NCBI GenBank assembly: GCA_003194525.1
Contig: NBIV01000141.1
Coordinates: 62,001 to 126,000, forward strand
DNA: 64,000 nt
Source: Gracilariopsis chorda
Lineage: Eukaryota > Rhodophyta > Florideophyceae > Gracilariales > Gracilariaceae
Direction: 5' to 3'
Part shown: in pieces, positions 10,571 through 20,669 of the stretch
Position numbering within the stretch: the first letter of the stretch is position 1
Layout: each line of letters opens with the position of its first letter
Made by a program: the position numbers and the translations under genes
The notes under the pieces: generated by a model
Told to the model about the DNA's origin: nothing
The model's database searches: none
The model's input: the letters and a program-made list of their open reading frames with translations, nothing else

Positions 10571-11231
10571 AATATGGAAGCTTGAATTGGATCTGTAAAC
10601 TGATGGTTGTATTGACTGAGAACGGGCTGGAGGGAGAAGGGGAGGCGAGTTGGTCTTTTTATGGCAGTTCTCCGATATCACGGTTGTCGATTGGGATGAG
10701 ATGGCAGTTTGGATCCGCGAAGCGAGTGACGGCAGCTGCACGTGAACACAGAGCCTGACTGAGCAAGAACGAACTGACTTGCACACGACAAGCACCATTG
10801 GCACTGTCTCATCTCAAGACATTTGAGCAAGACACATCGGCGCGCAGTGGCATCAACACCAGATGAGTTCACCTACCGTTGGTACCAACGGTACCCAGTG
10901 TGACAAGCAGACGCGACACAAACGAAATTTCGTTCACTACCACCACCTAGACAACTCTGAAGCCAGCAAGGCTTGACTGGTGGGAAAGAGCACCGTGTTT
11001 GGCCCATAATATAACACGCGGCGGGAGAGGGGCGAAATTAATAAGGCCGTGCATAGATGTGGATCGCATCAACTGCAACGAATGCCCTGATCTGTCGTAT
11101 GATAAGTTCCGTAACGAAAGTTTCGCCTTGAGACGAGAACTACGAAGTATCTTGGGATCAAACCGACAGGACAAATGCCGTCATTTCGGCCAACGTGAAA
11201 AAACAGTTCGCAACGTTTAGAAATTGATGGT
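10571..11231 (-). promoter_or_regulatory. Haloperoxidase upstream region type A (copy 1)
   Basis: About 650 bp upstream of copy 1 are nearly identical to 33246-33906 upstream of copy 3, apart from one base in a C-run. A TATA-like CATAAAAAG (complement of about 10654-10662) lies about 85-90 bp before the ATG. The homology ends near 11231. Upstream sequence conserved outside the gene suggests promoter function, but no factor sites can be named. Confidence 0.6.
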
Positions 11232-12050
11232 GAGAGGAGAGGGCCAGTAGATACACGAATTGGAAAGGATATGGAAAATTTTAACAACTTCTTTTTGTTC
11301 TGGAAAAACCAGGGTACCACCAGTCACAAGGGATATCATCCCTCCTTGCGACTGGTGGTATCCTGCTTGTCACCTTGCTGGGGACTACCCTTGGTATGTG
11401 TCTTGTTGGACGAATCGAACCAAGGTCACTTGACTGTTCGGGAACGGGCAAAAAAGCACAACAGTAGTTGCAGGCGTGTGATAGCATTGTACGCAACCCT
11501 CTAAGATACCTCCTGCAAGAAAATAATAGACATGTGATGAACTACAAGGATACAACGCCATATGTCACTTCTCGATGTTGAGTAGCTGGTCTATTACTTG
11601 TGGCCTACTGGGACATTTGTTTGTAAACGCTACATTATGGAAAGGGTATTACCCCTTGAAAGGCTGTCCTTGTCAGGTATAGGCTGCTCGCAGTCTGACG
11701 CAGGGGCTAGCGGAGGAAATAACAGTTGGAGAAATGGACGAATCAATGAGTTCTGAGAAATTGAGCTCGCGATTCCCCTGATTTCCCGTATTAGAACGGG
11801 CCGCAGAGACGGGTTGGTTGTCTTGATAATACGCACGCTGATAGATAAAGGATAAAGAAGGAAGCTGTTTCTGAGAAGGCTGTTGGGGGGCCTTTGAGAT
11901 TGCCGTTGACCTCCAGCAGCCATGAGTGGAGTTTGTAAATCGGACGAATGCTTTGGCTTCAGAGCATACTCCATCGTGTATGTCGAGGACAATGAGGCAC
12001 AGATCAACATTATCTAAGAACATAACCTGCTTCGTGCTTTCTGTGTTCCG
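11232..12050. other. Intergenic, nothing recognised
   Basis: No supported gene. Overlapping open frames on the minus strand (11630-12023) have no recognisable domain. The right part may already be decayed LINE sequence leading into the RNase H fragment that starts near 12100. Confidence 0.4.
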
Positions 12051-12690
12051 CTTTCGACCACAGTATCTGTGACGCCAGCTTCAGGATATCTCTGAATGCA
12101 TGACATTGATATCAAACCATTGTCAATGCCAAATTGTTTGGGTACCAGAATATTGCGGGTTACCACAAAACGAGGCCGCCGACGAACTTGCAAAGAAAAG
12201 CCTTGGTCCCCTTATTGCGCAGCAACCCCAAAAAGAGATCGACTCTCTGGAAGTGAAGCAGAAAACTCGCGTCCGTCTTACTAGCGCAGAGCCAATAAGC
12301 GAGGTCCCAAAGTCGCTGTCAAATGTAGTGACTCTAAGGAGAGCACATACGGCCCTGTCGCAAGTATTTACCGGCCACGTTCCGACGATAAATCCAGTCT
12401 CTACGTTTCTACACAACAGGAAATGTTTCTTCCCGCTCGGATGTGCGCTCAACATACTTAATAGTATAGACCATTTCGTTCTTGGATGCCCCCGAAGAAC
12501 GGCATCCCGGCGTCGGGAGCTCCCACCTCTCCGAGAGAGGCAGGGTTCTGACGCCGAATCAGTACTAAGGACATGGTCAGAAAAGCTGTTGGTTTATGTA
12601 GAGAGAGAGGGGTTCTGCTCAATGTAACCCCTACCGTAGTCTTGGAATTAGAGACACGAGCTCATACAAACACACACACACATAGTATTT
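12051..12690 (+). mobile_element. LINE 3' fragment: RNase H end and 3' UTR
   Basis: An open frame (about 12100-12627) carries an RNase H motif (CQIVWVPEYCGLPQNEAADELAK) and a tail with DHFVLGCPRRTASRRREL, ending the LINE protein. The 3' UTR ends in a CA-rich tail at about 12661-12690. The same 3' end recurs at 44719-44938, proving it is a mobile repeat. It differs from the LINE in the palindrome arms, which ends in an AAG-rich tail, so two LINE subfamilies are present. The 5' end is not defined. Confidence 0.7.
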
Positions 12691-13639
12691 GTGGCTTCTG
12701 TGAAAGGATTAGTTTATCCTCGATAACATGACATAGACCGTTCTCCCTTGACATCGGAATAAGGTACCTTGAGCCCATAAATTACAATACAATGTAATAC
12801 AATCCTGGAGAAAGCAAGGTTGTATGCATGTTTTTGAAATACACTCCGCTGCTTATCGTCATATTCTATGGTCAGGTTTAGTTAAATGAAGCGGGGTAGT
12901 TCTTACGATACGAATGAGTTTACAAATCCCTACGCAAACCGCAACACTGTATATGCCACACAGATTATGATGGTCATAAAGCGGCGTTAGTTCAATGAAG
13001 AGTTTGCATTTTGGGCCCGTTTCTCTAGTAAGATCTATGTAGGCTGCTAGGTGTCCATTCGGAGCACCTAATCGATATGGCGTTTCAAGCGTGGTGCGAG
13101 TGGTAAAGTGGGGAACGGACAGGGTTCACCACCATCAGGCATGGTTTTGTGCATGTTTGGGCGGAAACATGGTTTCTACCCTTCAGCACGAAGCTGTTCT
13201 TGGATAGAGGCGTTAACCGTCACCGACATGTCCCTTGTTTCATATCGTCGACCTGGACAGCGTGAAAAGAAGTAACAGAGGGGAAAGAAGAGGTTTCGAA
13301 AAGCGTACGGCAGCGGACGCATTCATGGCGCATATGCGTGGCAGTGGAAGCGGTTAGAGCCGGTAGAAGATTGTTAGTTTCGGGGTTACGTGTTACGTGC
13401 GGTTCAACAGTCACATTAATTCGTGACTGTGAAAACAAGTTGTTGACATGCCGCACGGTGCAGCATCGCATGAAAAGAACAGCACTTTGGTGTGTGCAAA
13501 GTGTGCACACACCAAACAGTTTGCGCTGCAAACGTACTGTTCGAGATGTACAAGTGCCTATTCTAGAGATGTACCCTTTTGTCCTTACCTTTCTCCGCAA
13601 TGGGCCAGTTAGTCTCTGATCTGCCTTCACAGCCTCCAC
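12691..13639. other. Intergenic spacer, nothing recognised
   Basis: I see no gene or known repeat. Opposing open frames near 13220-13639 lack domains. It is the centre of the inverted repeat and is single-copy within the window. Confidence 0.4.
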
Positions 13640-13817
13640 GAGGACCTATTCTCACTCTGTTCGTTGTCCCATCGTCCTTGTCATCTTCAACTCCGCATCA
13701 AAGCCTGGAACTCTTCCACTCTTCCAATAAAAGGAGCAACCTTTCGCCATCTTTTCCCTTTTTCTGTTCTTCTCCCACACTCAACGTTGATTCTCAGTTC
13801 ACATAGCAGCATTTATC
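13640..13817 (+). promoter_or_regulatory. Haloperoxidase upstream region type B (copy 2)
   Basis: This region shares no obvious similarity with type A upstream of copies 1 and 3. A TATA-like AATAAAAGG at about 13726-13734 lies about 90 bp before the ATG, the same spacing as in type A. A pyrimidine-rich leader follows. The similarity between copies 1 and 2 starts at the ATG itself. Confidence 0.55.
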
Positions 13818-15647
13818 ATGGCATCCCAGTACAACCGCTTCACCGAGGCCTACAACGTCCGCCTTGAGGCTGCGACTTTGGCGAAGAATCGACCGCATCC
13901 CATCCACCTGGCCAATACAGAAGAGCTGCGATACCGCAGACCATTCGACTGCGAATTCCCAGGTCAGCCAAGTCACATCGCCAGTTATACCAAAGGTCTT
14001 CCCCATGATCCCAAAACTGGTCTCCTCATCAAGCCTAATGACTTCCAAACGTTTATCCGCGCGCTCGATGCGGGTGATGAGTTCAGTATCCGTGAAGTTC
14101 CGCTAGGCCCTCAGATCCCCGAGCCGCGTTTCATCTCTGGAATCGCTAGCACTCCGAAGGCAGACGGATCGCCCACCGACGTGCGTGCGTGGGAGTCCAT
14201 GGCCGCCGGCAACACCTATGATCTGGAAGGTCCAGACGCTCATGCCGTGACGATGCCGCCCGCCCCGGCGCTGGACAGTAAGGAGCTGGTTTATGAGATC
14301 AGTGAAAGCTATTGGATGGCGTTAGTTCGTGATGTACCGTTCACGCGATTCGATGATGATGTGGTTCGCGATGCGGTGAGGTCGTTGAACCAGACGGAGT
14401 GGATTCGATTTCTGGCAAAGGGCGGACCGCTTCCGCCGTCGCTTTCCGATGCGCAACGCAAGCGCCTGCGCAAACCATTCACCATTGACACGGTGTTCCG
14501 TGGGGTAACCAAAGGCGATTTGGAGGGTCCGTACCTGTCACAGTTCATGCTGATCGGAAACAGTGGAATCGCGAATGGAAACAAGATCGAGGATGGTTTT
14601 GTCCAGTACGGTGCACACAGGGTGGACCAAAAAGTACGTGCCGTGGAGGATGGTCGCGATTACATGACCACTTTCAAGTCGTTTGTGGATGTGCAGAACG
14701 GCGCTGACGTTCGCGGTAGAGAGGTGTACAGCGACGGGTTCCGCTTCATAACTACTCCGCGTGATCTGACCACATATGTTCACTTTGACGCTCTGTACCA
14801 GGCGTACCTGAACGCGTGTCTGATTCTTCTTGGGATGAAGGTTCCTTTCGATAAGGGTCTTCCGTTCCAACTTGATGATGATGTGGACAAGCAACAGACG
14901 TTCGCCACATTCGGTGGGCCGCACATTCTATCGCTAGTGACGGAGGTAGCTACGCGTGCTCTGAAGGCGGTGCGCTTCCAGAAATACAACGTGCACCGAC
15001 GTCTTCGGCCGGAAGCGGTGGGAGGTCTCATTGAATACTACCACAACAATCCCGACTCCGAAATCGTTGCCGGCGTGAAGCCGTTGTACGAAGCTCTTGA
15101 CAAGGACATGTTGAACCGCGTATCTATGCACAACGAATCACAGAACAAGCTGTGTGACGGTGACGTACCGAGAATGAGTGATTTTGAAGATGGCGAGAGC
15201 AGTGCCACACGTTTGTTACCAATGGCATTTCCGGAGGGAAGTCCGATGCACCCGAGTTATGGTGCCGGTCATGCAGCTGTGGCAGGCGCGTGCGTGACAG
15301 TGTTGAAAGCGTTCTTCGATCATGGTTACGAACTACGCATGCCCGATGAAAACGGGAATATGGTGCCGTTCGCATTTGTTCCGACCCGGGACGGTCAGTC
15401 TTTGAAGAACGTGATTTCAGAGTACGGCAACAAGCCTTTAACAGTTGAGGGCGAGTTGAACAAGGTGTGTTCCAACATTAGTATCGGACGTAATTGGGCC
15501 GGTGTACACTACTTCACTGACTACCGCGAGTCTATTACTCTCGGCGAAAAGATTGCGATTGGAATCTTGGAGGAACAGAAACTGACATATGGTGAGAACT
15601 TCTCCATGACAGTCCCGCTATTTGACGGGACGGTGTACCGCATCTAA
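13818..15647 (+). CDS. Vanadium-dependent haloperoxidase, copy 2
   Basis: Same enzyme family and 609-residue length as copy 1, with all vanadate-binding residues (K389, R397, H478, H485, R558, H564). It differs from copy 1 at two residues (T318, Y504) and from copy 3 at three. It is divergently oriented to copy 1 with about 3.2 kb between start codons, as the inner end of the right palindrome arm. Its 5' region differs from those of the other copies, so its expression may differ. No signal peptide or intron is seen. Confidence 0.95.
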   Translation: MASQYNRFTEAYNVRLEAATLAKNRPHPIHLANTEELRYRRPFDCEFPGQPSHIASYTKGLPHDPKTGLLIKPNDFQTFIRALDAGDEFSIREVPLGPQIPEPRFISGIASTPKADGSPTDVRAWESMAAGNTYDLEGPDAHAVTMPPAPALDSKELVYEISESYWMALVRDVPFTRFDDDVVRDAVRSLNQTEWIRFLAKGGPLPPSLSDAQRKRLRKPFTIDTVFRGVTKGDLEGPYLSQFMLIGNSGIANGNKIEDGFVQYGAHRVDQKVRAVEDGRDYMTTFKSFVDVQNGADVRGREVYSDGFRFITTPRDLTTYVHFDALYQAYLNACLILLGMKVPFDKGLPFQLDDDVDKQQTFATFGGPHILSLVTEVATRALKAVRFQKYNVHRRLRPEAVGGLIEYYHNNPDSEIVAGVKPLYEALDKDMLNRVSMHNESQNKLCDGDVPRMSDFEDGESSATRLLPMAFPEGSPMHPSYGAGHAAVAGACVTVLKAFFDHGYELRMPDENGNMVPFAFVPTRDGQSLKNVISEYGNKPLTVEGELNKVCSNISIGRNWAGVHYFTDYRESITLGEKIAIGILEEQKLTYGENFSMTVPLFDGTVYRI

Positions 15648-17974
15648 TATATAGCTGGCTTATCCAACATGAGTATAATGGTAAGTGATACCATATACAA
15701 CTAGCGTGCTCGCCATTTGCCTCTTTATGAAAATGAGAAATCTCAGCGGGGCAGAATGAGTTCGCCATGAGGTTTCATGTTGAGATCAAAAACACTCAAA
15801 TGATATCATATCTACAGACCGGAAAGTAATTCTAAGCAGTTCTGCCGCGTTTTGGCGAATATAAAGGTATCTTTCCGCGTTTTCTTTGAGCATAAGACCG
15901 ATAGTTTATACCATTTAAGCACAAAAGCATGATAGCGCGTGTTACTCAAGAATTGTACCAAGGGTACGGGGTCACAAGTCAAATGTACAGGTTGCTGCGT
16001 TGAGCTACTTCATCGACAGGATGACGTCGTACCTCACCCGCTGCAAGTGTGAGGTAGAATTGACGAATTGACGAATCGACGAATGGACTGACGTTTGTCG
16101 TGGTGTACGTTACTCCGGAGTGAGCCTTCACAACGGCCACGAACTAAGACAAGCCAATTTCTGTCTCCGCATCGTGTGCTGTGCCAGTCTTCAGCCAAAT
16201 TTGTCATATCCGAAGGTATATGCTGGAATACAAGCACACAAGGTTGTTTATACGTGTGCCTGTTACATTATATACTTTACAAGCGTAAGACAATAACAAC
16301 ATTAGCGTAATATATCCTTCTCATTTTCCTTAGTTTCCTGCATAGAACGAGCTATCTCTTCAGTAAATGCTTCGCCCTTATGCCTCAATGAGGCACTCAG
16401 CTATGTGATACAATACAATATGACGAAAACCTTCTCGTTCACGGTAGGTATGCCTACCATCCCACACATGAAAACCTGATAGCCATACTGTGACTTTCTT
16501 GGGATTAGCATCCCTGTACAGATCAGTAACTACTTTACAATCACCAGCAACGGAGAGTAGTGATTTACTGCAAGATTTCTTACATTCATACTGTATCGAG
16601 GTTACTGGCCCAAGAAAAAGATTGCCATTGTTATGGTATATATACCAACCTTTCCGATGTATTTGGGAACCCTTTTTTCTTCTTCCAACTTTATAATGGG
16701 CTCAAAAAGCTTCTTTGCAACACTTTTACTGAATCCCCTATCTGTCGAAGGGTTAAGACTGATAACGCGTACCTTTGTATGTCGTATTCACAATTTTCAC
16801 ATGCAAATAAAAAGCCCAAAAGATGTTGGGCAGGACGTGAACAATCATATCAATGACATCGGCTGCAAGTCCATGTTTCTCAAATGCCTTTCTCAAACCG
16901 CGCTCCCTAGTTCTCAATGAAGGATCCAATCTTTCACTAGTTCAACAGAGACCAATGTCTCTTTTCGGCATTTCAGCCACCTTAGTGTGCGCGCGGGTAG
17001 TGCGCGATGAGGTGTACTGAGTGGTAAGAAGTTCGATACCCTCCGGTTTTACTGCGAAGGCAAAAAGACTGCGTATATGTACTCTATTGTAGTTTCCCAA
17101 ACAGGAAACATCAACCTACAATTCTACTAAAAGAGGGTCTGCAACCCAGGGCTCGGTGGCCAGCTCTTTGGTTCTTGGTTTGCTGCCTAGGTGGATGATT
17201 CACATTCACTACACTTAGGAGCAGATATAAACACAGGGACATATTGTGAGGTATTTTGGCACAAAGATTGTCGAAGATAGACAATCCTGGCATGTAAGCT
17301 GTAGAAAACAGTCAGACCTGTAGAAATATCGCTAGCCTTCAAATGCAAAAACAAGCCAAACACGGCCTGTGGCCTCTTCTGTTGTCGTGAAGCCGAAAAC
17401 GCAGATTGAAGTGCTTCCCGCCTTTTTTGTCCCATTCTACTGTTGGTTGGTTTCTGGATGTGGCAGGAGGCCATAGTGAGACCAAACTTTACGTGGTATG
17501 AATTTCAGCGAAGAGCCATCTATCCTCGGAGAAGGCCGACACCTCCCTATTGACCGGCCAGTTGCAACAGGTAGTAGTACTGACAGAAGATAACGGTTCA
17601 TACAGTACAGATCACGGAGTGGAAGAATAATTTGAAGTCAATTTGATGACAACTGGTTGCAAACGATCATGGGCAGCGGTATTATGACTCTTTGAAAGAT
17701 CATGTAGGAACAGCGGACGCATATATAACTTAGGCTTGACTTGCTACACAAAACAAGAGGGAGGGATCGTCGACCAGTCAGCGATTCAGCATCCTCTTTC
17801 AGTCAGACCAGTACAACCGAGTTGTTGTACCGGTCTTTTGCCGTGCTACAGCAGAACGAAAGAGAAACTGGAGTGCCATTGATATATCCGAGGTTTGTGT
17901 GTGTGACGATGGCACATGTTTCCGTGGTCGTTGGGAATATCATTTCATCTGCTGAGATGAGGTTGGCATACATT
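15648..17974. other. No recognisable gene, right arm
   Basis: Mirror of 6414-8740. It contains the same decayed coding traces on the minus strand and no intact gene that I recognise. The near-perfect conservation follows from the recent duplication and says nothing about coding. Confidence 0.5.
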
Positions 17975-19870
17975 TCAGACCAATTTGTACGTCGTCTTCT
18001 TCTTCTTTATTGTGGGTTCAGCATGTCTGATTACGGCAAGCTGACAGTGGTTTCTCATGCGAATAACCTCTCTCTCCTCAAGAAAGCTAACAACTTCTGT
18101 GGCCACCGGCGGACTATCTCCACTAAAGTGTTCTTTCTGTAGGAGCAGGGAGCTCGCGTCTTCTAGATTCCGTCCGTTTGGCGCAACGCAGCACAACATG
18201 TTCCACATCATTGTCAGCGTTTGTGTCGCAGTCGCACTGTGACGGCTTTTTTTCTGTGTAGGTAGCAACCGGATGAAGCTTGGAGGTGTGCCCTACGTAG
18301 ATTTGCAACGGCGTAGCTTCTGCTTTTCAAAACGATATGATGTCCTCTGGTTGTCCTGGGACATCACTGATGAAGGGTTTGGCTTTCGAAGCCGCCATGA
18401 TTTGTGTTTTAGCGTACTCGAAGTAGATCGGGAATTTGATTTGATCTTTCAGGGAAGTGCCTAAGCCTTGCTTTGAAAGGGTATCCACCCGTTCATTTTG
18501 CGGAAGACCGCAATGACCGGGTATCCAAACGATATCGATGGAACAGTCTTTCCATTCGCTGATAACACTCAGGATTTGTGATACGCTTTGCAGCGAAGAG
18601 GGGTGAGTCCGGGGAGATTTGCGTAAGCCGTTGAGCATGCTCTTCGATTCTGTTAGTAGTCTGATTCTCCCTTTTCACCCCTGTACGCATCTATTCAAAC
18701 CCTTTTTTAGGGCTTGTTTTGCAGCGATGACCTCTGCTGTAAGAGAAGATACTTCGACTCTCAGTCGAAAGAGTATCCTTCTCTTGTTCTAGACCGTTAT
18801 CATCCCAGCATATAGTTTCGGCTGCGGCTTCAACTTTCTTAACGGGAAGGCACTGGTAGCCTGTCTTGTGCCCATTTACCTCTAGTAAATGTTGAGAATT
18901 GAGGTAGATGTACGCCATTACGAACTCATCGTCATAGTATGATATACGACCATATCTGGCATTCGGTGATATCGATCAAAAAATTGGCGACACTGGGGGT
19001 GCGCCGCCATCAAATGAACTTACCTCCTAGCTAGCGCTGCCTGTAAACCATCTGTCCACTCCACCGCAATCCTGGTTTCACTGTTTCCTGGTTCTCCTGA
19101 GGGCTCCCCTACCGATCTATCGCTCCATACTTCGCAGTGTGCTGGTTTTAGTGTGCCCAGCAATGCTTGCACAGCTTCCAGTTGGACTGCTTCTGTATCT
19201 TCTTTAGAACAAGAAGTATAGTGAAACTTAGCGTTTTGGATCATGGCTAGTCCTGGCTCGATTGGAAGCGCGGCGCGCGGCAGATGAAGAAGGCCGAGCA
19301 CTGCGAGTTTCTTCTCTGCTTCTTTTTTCAACATTGACCTTTTCTTCCTTATACGCGTGCTTGAGAGTGTGGTGATTGATTGTTGTACAGGTACCTTCTT
19401 GGGTAGCCGCATGATTTTCTCATATAATGCTGCGGCTTTCAGGGCGGCGATCTCTGGCAACGACTTGACTTGGGTTAATTCCCGAAGCTTTCCGGTTGGT
19501 GTGAATTTGACACACCCCGTTTGGATTCTCAATCGCACATTGCGAGCTCTTTCGAGGTTCCGTATGTCTGTGTCGGAAGCATTGGGTATTGACACGCCGG
19601 CACCATATGTCGCTATTAGTTCGATGAACCCCTGTCTAAATGTGTGTATCGTTTGGGAGCTTGCACCCCAACTTCTTTCTGTCAGTCTCCTCAATATCCT
19701 GCATCTACTTAAATAGTTGTCCTACACCTTCTTCACGTGTTCCTTAAAGTTCAGCCGACTATCCAGCTGCAGCATAAGAAATCTTACGCTGTTAGATGGA
19801 TTGACTGAAATTCCGTTCACCGAGACGGCATACTGCTCACTGTTGCGTTTCCATCTCTTGTAGGTGAAGG
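17975..19870 (-). mobile_element. LINE 3' part: RT end and RNase H (right arm)
   Basis: On the minus strand, about 19870-19740 encodes the end of a reverse transcriptase (SVRFLMLQLDSRLNFKEHVKK). The open frame 19694-19020 carries the linker (LIATYGAGVSIPNASDTDIRNLERAR, RLRIQTGC, LPEIAALKAAALYEKI) and the start of RNase H (CEVWSDRSVGEPSG). The rest of RNase H and the Cys/His tail follow to about 17975. Frames are broken in several places. The copy runs further 5' than the left-arm copy, which the MULE remnant cuts. Confidence 0.75.
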
Positions 19871-20309
19871 GAACCAAGATGGTTCGTCGTCAGTTTCGAA
19901 GAGCGAACAGAATCGGCAGGGTACACAAAAAGAAAGAACGAGAAGGCCAAAGATTGGGAAGAGCGCACAAAATGAGTGTATGAAGCAGACGTGGAAATAA
20001 AACGAGAGACGGATTGGAAATGGATGGAATTTAGACGAGCTTGGACCGCTCAAGATGCACGGCTGGCAGCACTAGAGACCACAGCAATATGCGACAGATG
20101 CGAGTAAAGCGCTTTGCATACCACAGTGCGAAGTGCGGCATGTAGAAGAGCTGACCTATTAGGGCGTCAACTAGTACGCATTCGAGAGGAACAAAGTGCG
20201 AAGGAGTTTTTAAGCATGCTGCATTGTATGATGGTAGCGAATTAATGAACGAAAGACGAAGTACCAGCTCAATTTGGTAGAATTGGGAATCGTAAAATGG
20301 GAGATGCTC
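19871..20309. mobile_element. Probable Harbinger-like end fragment
   Basis: The right edge (GGGAGATGCTC, ending 20309) matches the terminal sequence of the decayed Harbinger element at 28871-33196, which starts GAGCATCTCC. A basic open stretch near 19880-19980 could be the end of a Harbinger partner gene, but I cannot show that. The left boundary is not defined. Confidence 0.35.
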
Positions 20310-20355
20310 TGAGGGCAAACCCCATTTTAGGGGTTGTAAAAACGAACATAAATGA

Positions 20356-20596
20356 AAGAAAAGGCTAAATTACATGACGTAGATAGTGTAGGCGAATCAG
20401 CGCGCATTTGAACCAATAAAAAGAGAGAGTCAGCGGGCACGTGCCTCGGCGCGCTGCACAAGTGCGCGTGCTACTTGAGATCTTAGTGTAGCCCATAATA
20501 TGCCCCTATTTTGGATTTCCACCAGTAGATCCGCAGAGTCAGGACATTCCCTCTATTCCTGCTCTCTCAGGCCGCCAAGTCAGCACAACGTAAATT
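20356..20596. repeat. MULE left terminal inverted repeat
   Basis: Inverted match to 28607-28846, and to 1901-2140 of the other MULE copy. All three share an inner edge at the ACGTAAAT or its complement. The outer edge consensus is GGGAAAGGGCTAAA; this copy has drifted slightly. Confidence 0.85.
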
Positions 20597-20669
20597 TCAT
20601 GCTTGCCATTTGGCGCCATCTTTCTGCAAACGGGTGAGCGTAGCCGAAAAAGAAGAGGCATAGGGAATC

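Larger units (their letters stand above)
13818..19152. repeat. Right arm of large inverted repeat
   Basis: Mirror of 2141-10570, lacking the Harbinger element. CTGAG at 19097-19101 is the uninterrupted Harbinger target and GGTTTTAGT at 19144-19152 the uninterrupted MULE target. The arm holds haloperoxidase copy 2, its 3' flank and the LINE 3' part. A 5-base insertion near 18937 and a few other changes separate it from the left arm in the LINE part. Confidence 0.9.

Noticed and set aside
8741-10804. 687-residue version of haloperoxidase copy 1 with an N-terminal extension
   Set aside because: The extension is 5' flank that stays open only through a 1-base difference from copy 3. Copies 2 and 3 start at MASQYN, and a TATA-like box lies inside the extension.
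14309-15375. Open frames antisense to the haloperoxidase genes
   Set aside because: They recur identically opposite all three copies and simply mirror the real coding frame.
5698-18690. Treating the inverted repeat as an assembly artefact
   Set aside because: The arms differ by real features: a Harbinger insertion with duplication, a MULE end, small indels and two residues. It is therefore probably genuine, though long reads should confirm it.
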